From: Kibdelosporangium sp. MJ126-NF4
GTDB lineage: Bacteria > Actinomycetota > Actinomycetes > Mycobacteriales > Pseudonocardiaceae
Direction of reading: 5' to 3'
Assembly (NCBI RefSeq): GCF_000826545.1
Contig: NZ_CDME01000008.1
Location: 310,001-374,000, forward strand
DNA length: 64,000 bases
Position numbers and translations under genes: made by a program. Of this stretch, positions 51,179 to 59,957 are shown piece after piece. The notes below the pieces were generated by a model, which was not told where the DNA came from, did not search any database, and worked only from the letters and a program-made list of their open reading frames with translations. The number at the start of each line of letters is the position of its first letter. Within the stretch, counting starts at the first letter, position 1.

Positions 51179-51773
51179 AACCGCGCAGCAGCAAGCACTC
51201 GTGCCGACCATGACGTCGGTGAAGATCGTGGTAGCCGGCGGTTTCGGGGCCGGTAAGACGACCTTCGTCGGCTCGGTCTCCGAGATCATGCCGCTGACCA
51301 CCGAGGCGGTGATGACCGAGGCCAGCATCGGTCTCGACGACCTCGACGCCACCCCCGACAAGACGACGACGACGGTGGCGATGGACTTCGGCCGTGTCTC
51401 GTTGGACACCGACCTGATCCTCTACCTGTTCGGAACCCCTGGGCAGCAACGGTTCTGGTTCATGTGGGACGACCTGGTCCGGGGTGCGATCGGCGCGGTG
51501 GTGCTCACCGACTCCCGGCGGCTGGCGGACTCGTTCTCGCCGGTGGACTTCTTCGAGGAGCGCGGCCTGCCGTACATCGTCGGCCTGAACTGTTTCGACG
51601 GTGAACTGCACCACCAGATCGAGGATGTCCGCGAGGCGATGGCCGTGGATCCGCGGGTGCCGATCGTCCGGTGTGATGCCAGGGATCGCGAGTCAACCAA
51701 GCAGACGCTGATCACGCTGGTCGAGTACTCCGTCGAACGCTGGATCGCCACGAACGGCGTCCCCGCGCACTGA
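51159..51773 (+). CDS. cvnD: Conservon GTP/ATP-binding protein CvnD
   Basis: A 204-residue Ras-like NTPase: P-loop GGFGAGKTTFVGSV (~27-40), switch region TTTTVAMDFGRV, G3-like LFGTPGQQRF, and the atypical G4 segment GLNCFDG in place of NKxD, as in conservon GTPases. GTG 51159 lies inside cvnC, giving a 20-bp overlap. Its last 81 bp overlap a convergent TPR gene remnant. Confidence 0.92.
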   Translation: MDSAGFRTAQQQALVPTMTSVKIVVAGGFGAGKTTFVGSVSEIMPLTTEAVMTEASIGLDDLDATPDKTTTTVAMDFGRVSLDTDLILYLFGTPGQQRFWFMWDDLVRGAIGAVVLTDSRRLADSFSPVDFFEERGLPYIVGLNCFDGELHHQIEDVREAMAVDPRVPIVRCDARDRESTKQTLITLVEYSVERWIATNGVPAH

Positions 51774-52544
51774 CCTGAGCAACAGCACCGCTCGTGCCGA
51801 CCTGATGGTGGTTGCCCGTGCCGCCAGTGCACCGGCGACTTCTTCGGCCTCGCGCCACGCGGACGCGGCAGTGAGTTCGCCGAGCAGCCGTGCGGCGAAG
51901 ATCGTGCGGTAGGTCGGCGCGCCGGGTTGTTCCGCGCTGACGGCGTGGTGGAGCAGGTCGATTCCGCGTCGGCGGTCGCGCAGTTCCAGGTAGGCGGCGC
52001 CGTGCTGGCCGTCGATCTCCTGCTCGTCGAGCCACCAGGCCCACGCTGGGTCGTGCTCGGACACGCCGTCGGCGAACAGCGAGCGCGCGTGGTCGAACGC
52101 CCGTAGTGCGGGGCGGCGGTTGCCGCTTCGGGAGTAGGCGCGGGCTTGTCGCAGCAGCGCGATGGCGTGGACACGCGGGGAAACCCGGCCCGTGTCGATG
52201 ACCGACTGGGCGATGGCGACGGATTCGCTGTGCCGGTGCAGGTAACCGGCCTGCAGGCTGATGTTCAGCAGGATCAGCCGCTCGATGGCGCGGTCGCCCG
52301 CGAGCCTGGCGAACTGGAGCGCTTCCCGGTTCACGTGTGCCGCGAGGCGATGCCTGCCCGCGTCGAACGCGATCCAGCCGGTCACTTCGGCGAGTTCGGC
52401 CATGGCCGCCTGCCAGTCCCTGCTCGTGCCGCGTTCCCGCCTGGCCTGCTGGTGAGCGCGGGTCGCCCGCCCGACCACGTTCAGCGCGCCGAGGTGGCCG
52501 TCCAGCCTGATCAGCCGCTGTGATGTCGCTCTGACCCGGTCCAC
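51693..52544 (-). pseudogene. 5'-truncated XRE-TPR-type regulator (TPR part only)
   Basis: A 283-residue, all-helical TPR-like protein (ALNVVGRATRAHQQARRERG; YLHRHSESVAIAQSVIDTGR; YLELRDRRRGIDLLHHAV) corresponding to the C-terminal part of actinobacterial XRE-TPR regulators. The DNA-binding N-terminus is absent. Upstream of GTG 52544 the frame stays open with family-like residues (ERLRNVLNQLRNLGG) to a TAG near 52618 but offers no start codon. This suggests a decapitated gene cut off where the GH5 gene begins, although the remaining ORF could still be translated. The 3' end overlaps cvnD by 81 bp. Confidence 0.55.
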
Positions 52545-52631
52545 GCCACCGAGGTTACGCAGTTGGTTCAGGACGTTTCGTAATCGTTCCGTTCTTCTCA
52601 GTGCGTGGACGGACCACTACGGTCCGGTTAT

Positions 52632-54482
52632 GTGAGGATCATTCAGATTCTGTCGGCCGCCCTGCTGGCCGGGATTGTGGTTGTGCCCCAGGGCAGTGCA
52701 GCACAGGGCAGTGCAGCACAGGGCAGCGCGGCTCAAGGGGCCGACTGGGTCGGGCCGTTGAGCACCCGCGGCCGGTACATCGTCGACGCGACGGGCACGC
52801 GGTTCAAGCTCAAATCCGGCAACTGGCACGGTGCCAGCGGGACGTGGACGGGATCCGGTGACGTCGGCGACCCGGCGAACCACCACGCCGGGGAGAAGTC
52901 GGACCAGCTACCACTCGGCCTGACCCGCACGTCACTGGACTCGATCATCGACGGCTTCGCCGAGCTGGGGCTCAACAGCGTCCGGCTGCCGTTCGCCAAC
53001 CAGATGATCCACGACACCACGCCCGTGACCAGTCCCGTCGACCAGGCGCTGCGGGGCAAGACGCCCCTGCAGGTCTACGACGCCGTGGTGCGCAGGCTGA
53101 CCGACCGCGGGTTCGCGGTGATCCTCAACAACCACACCAACACCTCACGGTGGTGCTGTGGCATCGACGGCAACGAACGGTGGAACACCAGCCAGTCCGT
53201 CCAGCAGTGGGAGGAGGACTGGCTGTTCATGGCCCGCCGGTACGCGTCGAACAAACGCGTGGTTGGTGCGGACCTCTACAACGAGGTGCGGCGCACGGTC
53301 TGGGACGACCCGAACTGGGGCTGGGGCAACCAGCACGACTGGCAGCGCGCCAGCCAGTTGCTCGGCGACCGGATCCTCACCGAGGCAAACCCGGACCTGC
53401 TGATCATGGTGGAGGGCATCAACTGGACCGGCATCCCCGCCGACGGTCTCCCACACGGCCGCCCGACGCTCGAACCGGTCCGCACCCTCTCGCACACGCT
53501 GGTCGACTCCGGGAAGCTGGTGTACTCGGCGCACTTCTACGGCTACACGGGCCCCAACCACACCGGAGCGACCGGCGCCGGTGAGACACACGACCCGCGC
53601 TACCAGGACCTGAGCCCCGAGCAGTTGCGGGAAGTGCTGTACCGGCAGGCGTTCTACGTCGCCGCCGAGACAGGCAACCACTTCACTGCGCCCGTGTGGA
53701 TCAGCGAGTTCGGTGTGGGCGGCAGGGACAACAACGATCCCCAGTCCCGTGCGTGGTTCGAGCGGTTCGTCGACTACCTCGTCGAGACCGACGCGGACTT
53801 CGCGTACTGGCCGCTGGTCGGCTTCCACGCCAACCGGGGCGGCAACGGCTGGGCCCTGCTGCACTGGGACACCGCCGGTGGACGGATGGGCCTGTACGAC
53901 GGTGACGACTGGCGCGCGGGGGCGTGGAAGCGCCTGGTCAACGCACCGGCCAAGCCCGCGCAGGCGGCCAAACGATGGGCGATGCTCACGCTCGACCACG
54001 CGGACTTCCAGCAGTCCCGCGCCGTGCGTGCGTTGCCGGACTGGGACTCCGGCGCGCGCAAGGGCGTCTGCCCCGATGGTCAACAGCTTGTCGGGCTGAG
54101 CCACACCGGGAACCGCGGTCTCTGCGCCGAGTCGGCCACTGCCACGGCCTACCGATCCGTGCGGGACGAGTCCTTCGTGGACACTGACTGGGCGGGTGGC
54201 TACACCAAGCTGCAATGCCCGGCCGACCACTACGTCGTGGGCTACGGCGTACGCGGCGCCGCGATGTCGTCGGTGCTGTGCGGGCGGTCACCGGTCGCGT
54301 TGGGCAAAGCCGGTCGGACACTGTGGTTCGACCGCCAGGACAACCGCGCTCCCGGCGGTGGTGACTTCGCGTACGGCCACTACAAGGGGCAATGCGCGGC
54401 GGACGAGTATGTGGCGGGCGTCGCATACACCGGGCGGGCCGGGTCCAGGCGGACGCCCGACGCTCTACTCTGCCGCAGGTGA
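52632..54482 (+). CDS. Secreted glycoside hydrolase family 5 enzyme
   Basis: A ~616-residue secreted protein with a signal peptide (IIQILSAALLAGIVVVPQG). The (beta/alpha)8 GH5 domain has acid/base E218 in DLYNEVRR, nucleophile E359 in WISEFGVGG, and conserved LNSVRLPFANQ and VILNNHTN. It cleaves beta-glycosidic links such as cellulose or mannan; the specificity is not readable. The C-terminal ~190 residues form a cysteine-containing repeat-like domain (CPDGQQLVGLSHTGNRGLC; CPADHYVVGYGVRG; CAADEYVAGVAYTG), three units that probably bind carbohydrate. GTG 52632 is favoured as it starts directly at the signal peptide. The stop overlaps the asparaginase-like gene by 4 bp. Confidence 0.88.
   Translation: MRIIQILSAALLAGIVVVPQGSAAQGSAAQGSAAQGADWVGPLSTRGRYIVDATGTRFKLKSGNWHGASGTWTGSGDVGDPANHHAGEKSDQLPLGLTRTSLDSIIDGFAELGLNSVRLPFANQMIHDTTPVTSPVDQALRGKTPLQVYDAVVRRLTDRGFAVILNNHTNTSRWCCGIDGNERWNTSQSVQQWEEDWLFMARRYASNKRVVGADLYNEVRRTVWDDPNWGWGNQHDWQRASQLLGDRILTEANPDLLIMVEGINWTGIPADGLPHGRPTLEPVRTLSHTLVDSGKLVYSAHFYGYTGPNHTGATGAGETHDPRYQDLSPEQLREVLYRQAFYVAAETGNHFTAPVWISEFGVGGRDNNDPQSRAWFERFVDYLVETDADFAYWPLVGFHANRGGNGWALLHWDTAGGRMGLYDGDDWRAGAWKRLVNAPAKPAQAAKRWAMLTLDHADFQQSRAVRALPDWDSGARKGVCPDGQQLVGLSHTGNRGLCAESATATAYRSVRDESFVDTDWAGGYTKLQCPADHYVVGYGVRGAAMSSVLCGRSPVALGKAGRTLWFDRQDNRAPGGGDFAYGHYKGQCAADEYVAGVAYTGRAGSRRTPDALLCRR
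52689..52733 (+). repeat. 15-bp tandem repeat (3 copies) at the GH5 signal cleavage region
   Basis: Three 15-bp in-frame units, the first two identical (cagggcagtgcagca), encode QGSAA repeats just after the hydrophobic signal core. Copy number could vary between strains without disrupting the frame. Confidence 0.85.
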
Positions 54483-55414
54483 GCTATGAGCCGGACGCAC
54501 ACAACGTCATCATCGCCGTGCACGGTGGCGCGGGGAACAAGCTGATCCGCGAGGAGACCTCGCCGGAGCTGGAGAAAGCCCATCGGGACGGGCTCGCGGA
54601 CGCGTTACGGGCCGGGGAACGGCTGCTGCGGGACGGCGGGTCGAGCCTGGACGCAGTCGAAGCGGCCGTGCGTGTCCTTGAGGACAACGAGTTCTTCAAC
54701 GCGGGCAAGGGATCGGTGTTCACCGAGGACGCCAGCCACGAACTGGACGCGTCGATCATGCGCGGGACCGACATGGCAGCGGGCGCGGTCGCGGGCGTGC
54801 GCACCGTGCGGAACCCGATCACGGCGGCCAGGCTGGTCATGGAGCGGACGCCGCATGTGCTGCTGTGCGGCGACGGAGCGGAGAGTTTCGCGGAACGCAA
54901 CGGCCTGCAGCCCGTCACCCAGGACTACTTCTGGACCCAGCGGCGCCTGGACCAGTGGAACGAGGCCAAGGATCCGGGGATCCCGGAACGGGCCGAGTAC
55001 AGCACGGTCGGCGCGGTCGCGGTCGACCGCAACGGCGACCTGGCCGCCGCCACGTCCACCGGTGGTACGACCAACCAGATGACCGGTCGGGTCGGCGACT
55101 CGCCGATCATCGGCGCGGGCACGTACGCGCGCAACGACACGGCGGCCGTCAGCGCGACCGGTCAGGGCGAGGTGTTCATCCGCGGCGCGGCGGCGGGCAC
55201 GATCTCAGCCATGATCGAGTTCGGCGGCCGGAGCCTGGCCGAGGCGGCCCATGAGGTCGTCGTTCGGCGCCTGCCTGCCCTTGGCGGCACGGGCGGTGTC
55301 ATCGCCCTGGACCGCCAAGGGACTTTCGCCGGGCCGCACAGCACGCCCGGCATGCTGCACGGTTACCTGACCGCGGACGGCGAGATCGTCACCAAGGTGT
55401 TCACTGACGAATGA
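54479..55414 (+). CDS. Isoaspartyl peptidase/L-asparaginase (plant type, Ntn hydrolase)
   Basis: A 311-residue Ntn-hydrolase precursor. The N-terminal VIIAVHGGAGNK, then DAVEAAVRVLEDNEFFNAGKGSV, match the type-III asparaginase family. Autocleavage is expected before T176 in the STVGAVAVD motif, followed by STGGTTNQMTGRVGDSPI (substrate loop). It hydrolyses isoaspartyl dipeptides and asparagine. GTG 54479 overlaps the GH5 stop (GTGA), an unexpected coupling of a secreted and a cytoplasmic enzyme. The 3' end overlaps the convergent Tet-like gene by 14 bp. Confidence 0.92.
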   Translation: MSYEPDAHNVIIAVHGGAGNKLIREETSPELEKAHRDGLADALRAGERLLRDGGSSLDAVEAAVRVLEDNEFFNAGKGSVFTEDASHELDASIMRGTDMAAGAVAGVRTVRNPITAARLVMERTPHVLLCGDGAESFAERNGLQPVTQDYFWTQRRLDQWNEAKDPGIPERAEYSTVGAVAVDRNGDLAAATSTGGTTNQMTGRVGDSPIIGAGTYARNDTAAVSATGQGEVFIRGAAAGTISAMIEFGGRSLAEAAHEVVVRRLPALGGTGGVIALDRQGTFAGPHSTPGMLHGYLTADGEIVTKVFTDE

Positions 55415-57206
55415 CCGTGTAGCGGTCGAAGGCGCAGTCCAGCACGCCTTCGCCACGGGTCAACGACGGCAGCAGGCGTTCCAGCTCGTGGATCCGCACC
55501 GCGGGGATGGCGCCTTCCAGCAGGTAGGCGTCGCCGCGCGGAGTGGAGCTGAGCGGGAACGCCCGCAGCCGCACCAGCACCGGCTGCACCACGCCGAGCG
55601 TGTCCGGCGGGATCTCCAGCTGGTAGGAGTGCATCGGTTCGTACACAACGGTTCCGGCTTTTCTGAGCGCGTTCCTCAGCACGAGCGCGGTCAGGTTGCG
55701 GAAGTCGCCCGCTGTGCTGGACATCGACTTGTCGAACGTGCCGTGCGAGTGGCTTTGTCGTGCCCAGTAACCGGAATGCGTCATGGTGACCGCGCAGTCG
55801 GTGATCTCCCAGCCGTTGACTCCCTCCCGCAGTGTCTTGTACACGGCTTCTTCGACAGCGTTGAAGAAGGCCGACGGCATGGATCCGAGTTCGACCTCCA
55901 GCTGGAACGTCACGCCCGTGCCCGGCTCGACCCGGAGTCCGACTGTTGCCAGGTAGGGGTTGTCGCCCTCGTTGATGATCTCGACCGCCTCGCCGATTCC
56001 GGCCACGCGTTCGATGCAGATCGTCGTGGTCTCCTCGAAGGACACAGCCAGGCCGTAGTCGTTCAGCAAGGTCGCCTGGATGACTTCCTTCTGCACCTCG
56101 CCGTACAACGAGATCACGCCGTCCTGCCGCAGGTTGATCAACGGATCCTGCTCGGCCAGCTGCGTGAGCGCGGTGTACAGCGCACCCCGTTGCGCCTGGT
56201 CGTCCGGTACCACGGCGGTTTCCAGTGTCGGCGGGGTGAAGTGGTGCTCGGTGTGCGTGTGCGGCGCGCCGATCTGGTCACCGATCCGGATCTCGGACAG
56301 TCCCCACACCTTGCCGATCTGACCGGCGCGGACCGAGTCCGCCCGGACGGCCGGGCCCCGGTCGAACACGCTGATCGCCGTGACTTTTCCGTCCCTGCCG
56401 TCGAACTGCACGCGGTCGCGGACACGCAGCGTGCCCGAGAACATCCGGACGTAGGCGATTTTCTCGCCGTGCTGCCCGCGTTCCACTTTGAACACCAGAC
56501 CGGATCCCGGTCCGTCGTGCGCACCGGCCGCCGACGGCAGGAACTCGGTGAGCGCGGACATCAGCGCGGGCACTCCGGCCCCGGTGATCGCCGACCCGAA
56601 GAACACCGGGTGTACCCGAGCCAGCCGTGTCTGTGCCGTCAGTGACTGGTGGACCTGTTCCGGCGTCAGCGAACCGTCGAGATACGCGGCCAGTACGGCG
56701 TCGTCCACTGTGGCCAACAGGTCGGTCGGGTCGCCGTCGACCGGTGCGATCGCCAGGGTGAGCCGGTCGGCGATCTCCCGCAGCAGGCTGCCGTGCCGTG
56801 CTCCCATCCGGTCGATCTTGTTGACGAAGATGACCGTGGGGATGGCCAGCCGCTTCAGCGCCCGCATCAGCACGCGGGTCTGCGCCTGCACGCCTTCCAC
56901 GGCGGAGATGACCAGGACGGCGCCGTCGAGCACGCTCAGCGAGCGCTCCACCTCGGCGATGAAGTCCGGGTGACCGGGGGTGTCGATCAGGTTGACCGTG
57001 ACGTCGTCGATGACGAACGACACCACTGCCGATTTGATGGTGATCCCGCGTTGCCGCTCCAGCGCCATGGAGTCGGTCTGGGTGCTGCCGCGGTCGACGC
57101 TGCCGACCTCGTCGATCACGCCGCCGAGCTGCAGCAGGCGCTCGGTCAGGCTGGTCTTACCGGCGTCGACGTGCGCGAGAATCCCCAAGTTGAGTGTGCG
57201 TGCCAA
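55401..57206 (-). CDS. Tet(M)/Otr(A)-like ribosomal protection GTPase
   Basis: A 601-residue translational GTPase related to EF-G: G1 ILAHVDAGKTSL, switch/G2 with ERQRGITIKSA, G3 IDTPGHPDF, and G4 FVNKIDRMGA. The body matches Tet(M)/Otr(A) proteins (DGVISLYGEVQKEVIQATLL; TMTHSGYWARQSHSHGTFDKS). These remove tetracycline from the ribosome; actinomycete homologues may instead be intrinsic or self-resistance factors. It is slightly shorter than the ~640 residues usual for Tet(M). The start must be TTG 57206, because an in-frame TGA lies two codons upstream and no ATG/GTG lies near; AAGGA is 8 nt upstream. A short ORF overlaps the start. Confidence 0.9.
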   Translation of the reverse strand: MARTLNLGILAHVDAGKTSLTERLLQLGGVIDEVGSVDRGSTQTDSMALERQRGITIKSAVVSFVIDDVTVNLIDTPGHPDFIAEVERSLSVLDGAVLVISAVEGVQAQTRVLMRALKRLAIPTVIFVNKIDRMGARHGSLLREIADRLTLAIAPVDGDPTDLLATVDDAVLAAYLDGSLTPEQVHQSLTAQTRLARVHPVFFGSAITGAGVPALMSALTEFLPSAAGAHDGPGSGLVFKVERGQHGEKIAYVRMFSGTLRVRDRVQFDGRDGKVTAISVFDRGPAVRADSVRAGQIGKVWGLSEIRIGDQIGAPHTHTEHHFTPPTLETAVVPDDQAQRGALYTALTQLAEQDPLINLRQDGVISLYGEVQKEVIQATLLNDYGLAVSFEETTTICIERVAGIGEAVEIINEGDNPYLATVGLRVEPGTGVTFQLEVELGSMPSAFFNAVEEAVYKTLREGVNGWEITDCAVTMTHSGYWARQSHSHGTFDKSMSSTAGDFRNLTALVLRNALRKAGTVVYEPMHSYQLEIPPDTLGVVQPVLVRLRAFPLSSTPRGDAYLLEGAIPAVRIHELERLLPSLTRGEGVLDCAFDRYTVIRQ

Positions 57207-57252
57207 GCTTCATGTCCTTGCGGTAGGGGTGAATTCCTTGCCTGGTGGACAT
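57157..57252 (-). CDS. Candidate leader peptide overlapping the Tet-like start
   Basis: A 31-codon ORF from ATG 57252 (MSTRQGIHPYRKDMKLG...) runs in a different frame through the ribosome-binding site and TTG start of the ribosomal-protection gene, ending 50 bp inside it with an RARRRR tail. It could set up translational coupling or ribosome-stall control, as leader peptides do for tet(M). It may also be a chance ORF. Confidence 0.3.
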   Translation of the reverse strand: MSTRQGIHPYRKDMKLGTHTQLGDSRARRRR

Positions 57253-57412
57253 GGCTGACAGGCGCACTACTGCTCTCCTCGGATCAGGGGGCGTTTCCCG
57301 CAGTTCAGCAGAGTGAAGGCCGCAGCGGCAACCGATTTGTGTGACGCGAGTCGCGAGCAGAGCGACGGCCATCGGGATACCCTCCGTTACAGCCGAGGAC
57401 ATGGAGGTCAGG

Positions 57413-58474
57413 ATGCGTTCGCCGAAGGATTTCTTCCGGCCGCTGGCGCTGGGTGCGCCGGAGCCGGTGCGGGAGATCCCGTTCCGCCCTTCGCGTGCGC
57501 TGCACTTCTTCGACCCCGGCAACCCCAAGATGGCCGCGAAGGTGCCCGACCTGGCCAAGCAGGTCGACGTGCTGGTGGCCAACCTGGAGGACGCGATCCC
57601 GGCGGACCGCAAGGAGGTCTCCCGCGACGGCCTGGTCGAGATCGGCAAGAACACCGATTTCGGCGACGCGCAGCTGTGGACCAGGATGAACAGCCTGGAC
57701 TCGCCGTGGGCGCTGGACGACCTGCTGACGCTGATCCCGGCGATCGGGCACAAGCTGGACGTGGTGATCGTGCCCAAGGTGGAGGGCGCGCAGGACATCC
57801 ACTACGTCGACCGGCTGCTGGCCCAGCTGGAGGCCAAGGCCGGGCTGGAGCGGCCGATTCTGGTGCACGCCATCCTGGAGACGGCGACCGGAGTGGCCAA
57901 TGTGGAGGAGATCGCCGCGGCCTCGCCCCGGATGCAGGGCATGTCACTCGGCCCGGCGGACCTCGCGGCCAGCAGGCGGATGAAGACCACCAGGGTCGGC
58001 GGCGGACACCCGGGCTACCTCGTGCGCACGGATCCGGTCGGCGAGGACATCACGACGGGCAGGCAGACCTTCCAGCAGGACCTGTGGCACTACACGGTGG
58101 CGCGGATGGTCGACGCGTGCGCGGCGAACGGGATCCTGCCGTACTACGGGCCGTTCGGCGACATCCGCGACACGGTCGGCTGCGAGGACCAGTTCCGCAA
58201 CGCTTTCCTGCTCGGCTGCGTCGGCGCGTGGAGCCTGCACCCGGCGCAGATCAAGATCGCCAAGAAGGTCTTCTCGCCGTCGCCGGAGGACGTGGCGTGG
58301 GCCCGCCGCGTGATCAGGGAAATGGGCGACGGCACCGGAACGGTCATGATCGACGGCAAGATGCAGGACGACGCCACGGTGAAGCAGTGCCGTGTGGTCG
58401 CCGAACTCGCTGACCAGCTCGCCGCTCGTGACCCGGAGCTCGCCGAGGCCTACGCTGCTGCCGAGGAGGCCTGA
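57413..58474 (+). CDS. HpcH/HpaI-family malyl-CoA/beta-methylmalyl-CoA lyase-like protein
   Basis: A 353-residue CitE-like TIM-barrel enzyme beginning [20 protein letters not shown], with [59 protein letters not shown] and [13 protein letters not shown]. This is the pattern of L-malyl-CoA/beta-methylmalyl-CoA lyase of the ethylmalonyl-CoA and related pathways, which cleaves to glyoxylate plus acetyl- or propionyl-CoA. ATG 57413 follows GGAGGTCAGG. Its stop overlaps the next lyase gene by 1 bp (TGATG), so the two are co-translated. Confidence 0.85.
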   Translation: MRSPKDFFRPLALGAPEPVREIPFRPSRALHFFDPGNPKMAAKVPDLAKQVDVLVANLEDAIPADRKEVSRDGLVEIGKNTDFGDAQLWTRMNSLDSPWALDDLLTLIPAIGHKLDVVIVPKVEGAQDIHYVDRLLAQLEAKAGLERPILVHAILETATGVANVEEIAAASPRMQGMSLGPADLAASRRMKTTRVGGGHPGYLVRTDPVGEDITTGRQTFQQDLWHYTVARMVDACAANGILPYYGPFGDIRDTVGCEDQFRNAFLLGCVGAWSLHPAQIKIAKKVFSPSPEDVAWARRVIREMGDGTGTVMIDGKMQDDATVKQCRVVAELADQLAARDPELAEAYAAAEEA

Positions 58475-59313
58475 TGCGTCGGTCCGTGTTGTACATGCCC
58501 GGCGCCAACGAGCGTGCGCTGGAGAAGGCCAAGACCTTGCCCGCGGACGCGCTGATCCTCGACCTGGAGGACGCGGTCCACCCGGACTCCAAAGTGGACG
58601 CCCGCAGGCGGGTCTGCGAGGCGGCCGCGTCCGGCGAGTACGGCAAGCGCGAGGTCACTATCCGGGTCAACGGTTTCGGTACCCAGTGGCACGCGGACGA
58701 CCTGCGTGCGGCCGCGGCGGCCGGACCGGACGCCGTCGTCGTGCCGAAGGTCAACTCGGCCGCCGAGGTGCACGCGATCGAACGTGCGCTGGAAGCAGGC
58801 GGTGCGCCGGACAAGACCACGATCTGGGCGATGGTCGAGACTCCGATCGCGATGCTGCACGCCCACGACATCGCCACCGCGAGCGAACGCCTGTCGGTGC
58901 TGGTGATGGGCACCAACGACCTGGCCAAGGAACTGCGCGCGGACCACGTTCCCGGCCGTGCGCCGCTGCTCACCGGGCTGTCGCTGTGCCTGCTCGCGGC
59001 TCGGGCGGCGGACAAGGACATCCTGGACGGCGTCTACAACGATGTGAAGGATCTCGAAGGTTTCGAGGCGGAGTGCTTGCAGGGCAAGCGGTTCGGCTTC
59101 GACGGCAAGACGCTGATCCACCCTGGCCAGGTCGAGCCGTGCAACCGGGTCTTCTCGCCGACGGCCGAGGAGATCGACTACTCCCGCCGCGTGGTCGAGG
59201 CCTTCGAGAACGCGGGCCGCGGAGTGGTCACTGTGGACGGCCGGATGATCGAGAACCTGCACGTGGACAACGCCCGCCGGATCCTCGCCGTGGCGGATCA
59301 GCTCACCAGCTGA
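58474..59313 (+). CDS. CitE-like CoA ester lyase/thioesterase
   Basis: A 279-residue paralogue of the preceding protein: RRSVLYMPGANERALEKA, LILDLEDAVHPDSK, TIWAMVETPIAMLHAHDIA, LVMGTNDLAKELRAD and GKTLIHPGQVEPCNRVFSP. In ethylmalonyl-CoA pathways the second enzyme of such a pair is a (S)-malyl-CoA thioesterase; lyase activity is the alternative. It starts within the TGATG junction. The 3' end overlaps the convergent TetR gene by 16 bp. Confidence 0.85.
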   Translation: MRRSVLYMPGANERALEKAKTLPADALILDLEDAVHPDSKVDARRRVCEAAASGEYGKREVTIRVNGFGTQWHADDLRAAAAAGPDAVVVPKVNSAAEVHAIERALEAGGAPDKTTIWAMVETPIAMLHAHDIATASERLSVLVMGTNDLAKELRADHVPGRAPLLTGLSLCLLAARAADKDILDGVYNDVKDLEGFEAECLQGKRFGFDGKTLIHPGQVEPCNRVFSPTAEEIDYSRRVVEAFENAGRGVVTVDGRMIENLHVDNARRILAVADQLTS

Positions 59314-59870
59314 TCGAACCCCGCCTTGATCCGGTCCACGCTCATCCCGTTCTCGCGCTGGTAGACGAACTGCGCCGCGGCCAACGGCGCGAGCAGCGCG
59401 TCCGCGCGGAAGTGCGCGTCCACGTCCGGCTCGGCCTGGGCGATCAGCGTGACCAGGTGGTTGTGGTGCAACCGGTAGGCGCCGGTGATGAACCGCGCCG
59501 ACGGAGTTTCGGTCTCCGCGACCATCAGTAGCTGTCCCTGTGTTTCCAACCGGTCCACGTACGCGTGCAGGAACGCGCGGATCCGCTCCTTCGCGGGCGC
59601 GCCGGGCCCGAGCGGCGGCGGGCCGCTGAGGAACGCCTCTTGGAACTCGCGCTCCTGCGCGTCCAGCAGCGCCTGTGCGAGCGCGCCACGGTCGGGATAA
59701 CGCCGGTAGACCGTGCCGACGCCCACGCCTGCCTCGGCCGCGACCTCGTCCAGTGCCAGGCTCTCGACTCCTCGCGTGGCGACGAGGTTCGCCGCCGCGC
59801 GGAGGATCTTCTGCCTGTTGCGGGCCGCGTCGGCGCGCTCGGTCGGGCCGGACCCGGCGATCGGAAGCAC
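59298..59870 (-). CDS. TetR-family regulator (divergent from cupin)
   Basis: A 190-residue TetR protein: RNRQKILRAAANLVATRGVE, then DEVAAEAGVGVGTVYRRYPD is the HTH. The C-terminal domain resembles the SCO1712/TetR_C_33-like type. The start is GTG 59870. It is divergent from a cupin gene, with two 20-bp palindromes (59897-59940) between them, which it very probably binds to repress both (inference). Confidence 0.9.
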   Translation of the reverse strand: MLPIAGSGPTERADAARNRQKILRAAANLVATRGVESLALDEVAAEAGVGVGTVYRRYPDRGALAQALLDAQEREFQEAFLSGPPPLGPGAPAKERIRAFLHAYVDRLETQGQLLMVAETETPSARFITGAYRLHHNHLVTLIAQAEPDVDAHFRADALLAPLAAAQFVYQRENGMSVDRIKAGFDQLVS

Positions 59871-59896
59871 ACAGGCAGCCTAACCAACCACTGGAC

Positions 59897-59916
59897 AAGT
59901 GGAAAAAATTCCAGTT
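59897..59916. promoter_or_regulatory. Candidate TetR operator 1
   Basis: AAGTGGA-N6-TCCAGTT, an imperfect palindrome in the TetR/cupin divergent gap. It has the same halves and spacing as operator 2 and is offset from it by 24 bp. Confidence 0.6.
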
Positions 59917-59920
59917 AACT

Positions 59921-59940
59921 AAGTGGAGGAAATTCCACTT
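59921..59940. promoter_or_regulatory. Candidate TetR operator 2
   Basis: AAGTGGA-N6-TCCACTT with perfect 7-bp arms, ending 17 bp before the cupin ATG. It would block initiation of the cupin gene. Confidence 0.65.
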
Positions 59941-59957
59941 AGCGAAGGAGTCTGGGG

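Noticed and set aside
57157..57252. Leader ORF as a ribosomal protein L31 fragment (GIHP similarity)
   Set aside because: Only four residues agree with the L31 start and the remainder is unrelated.
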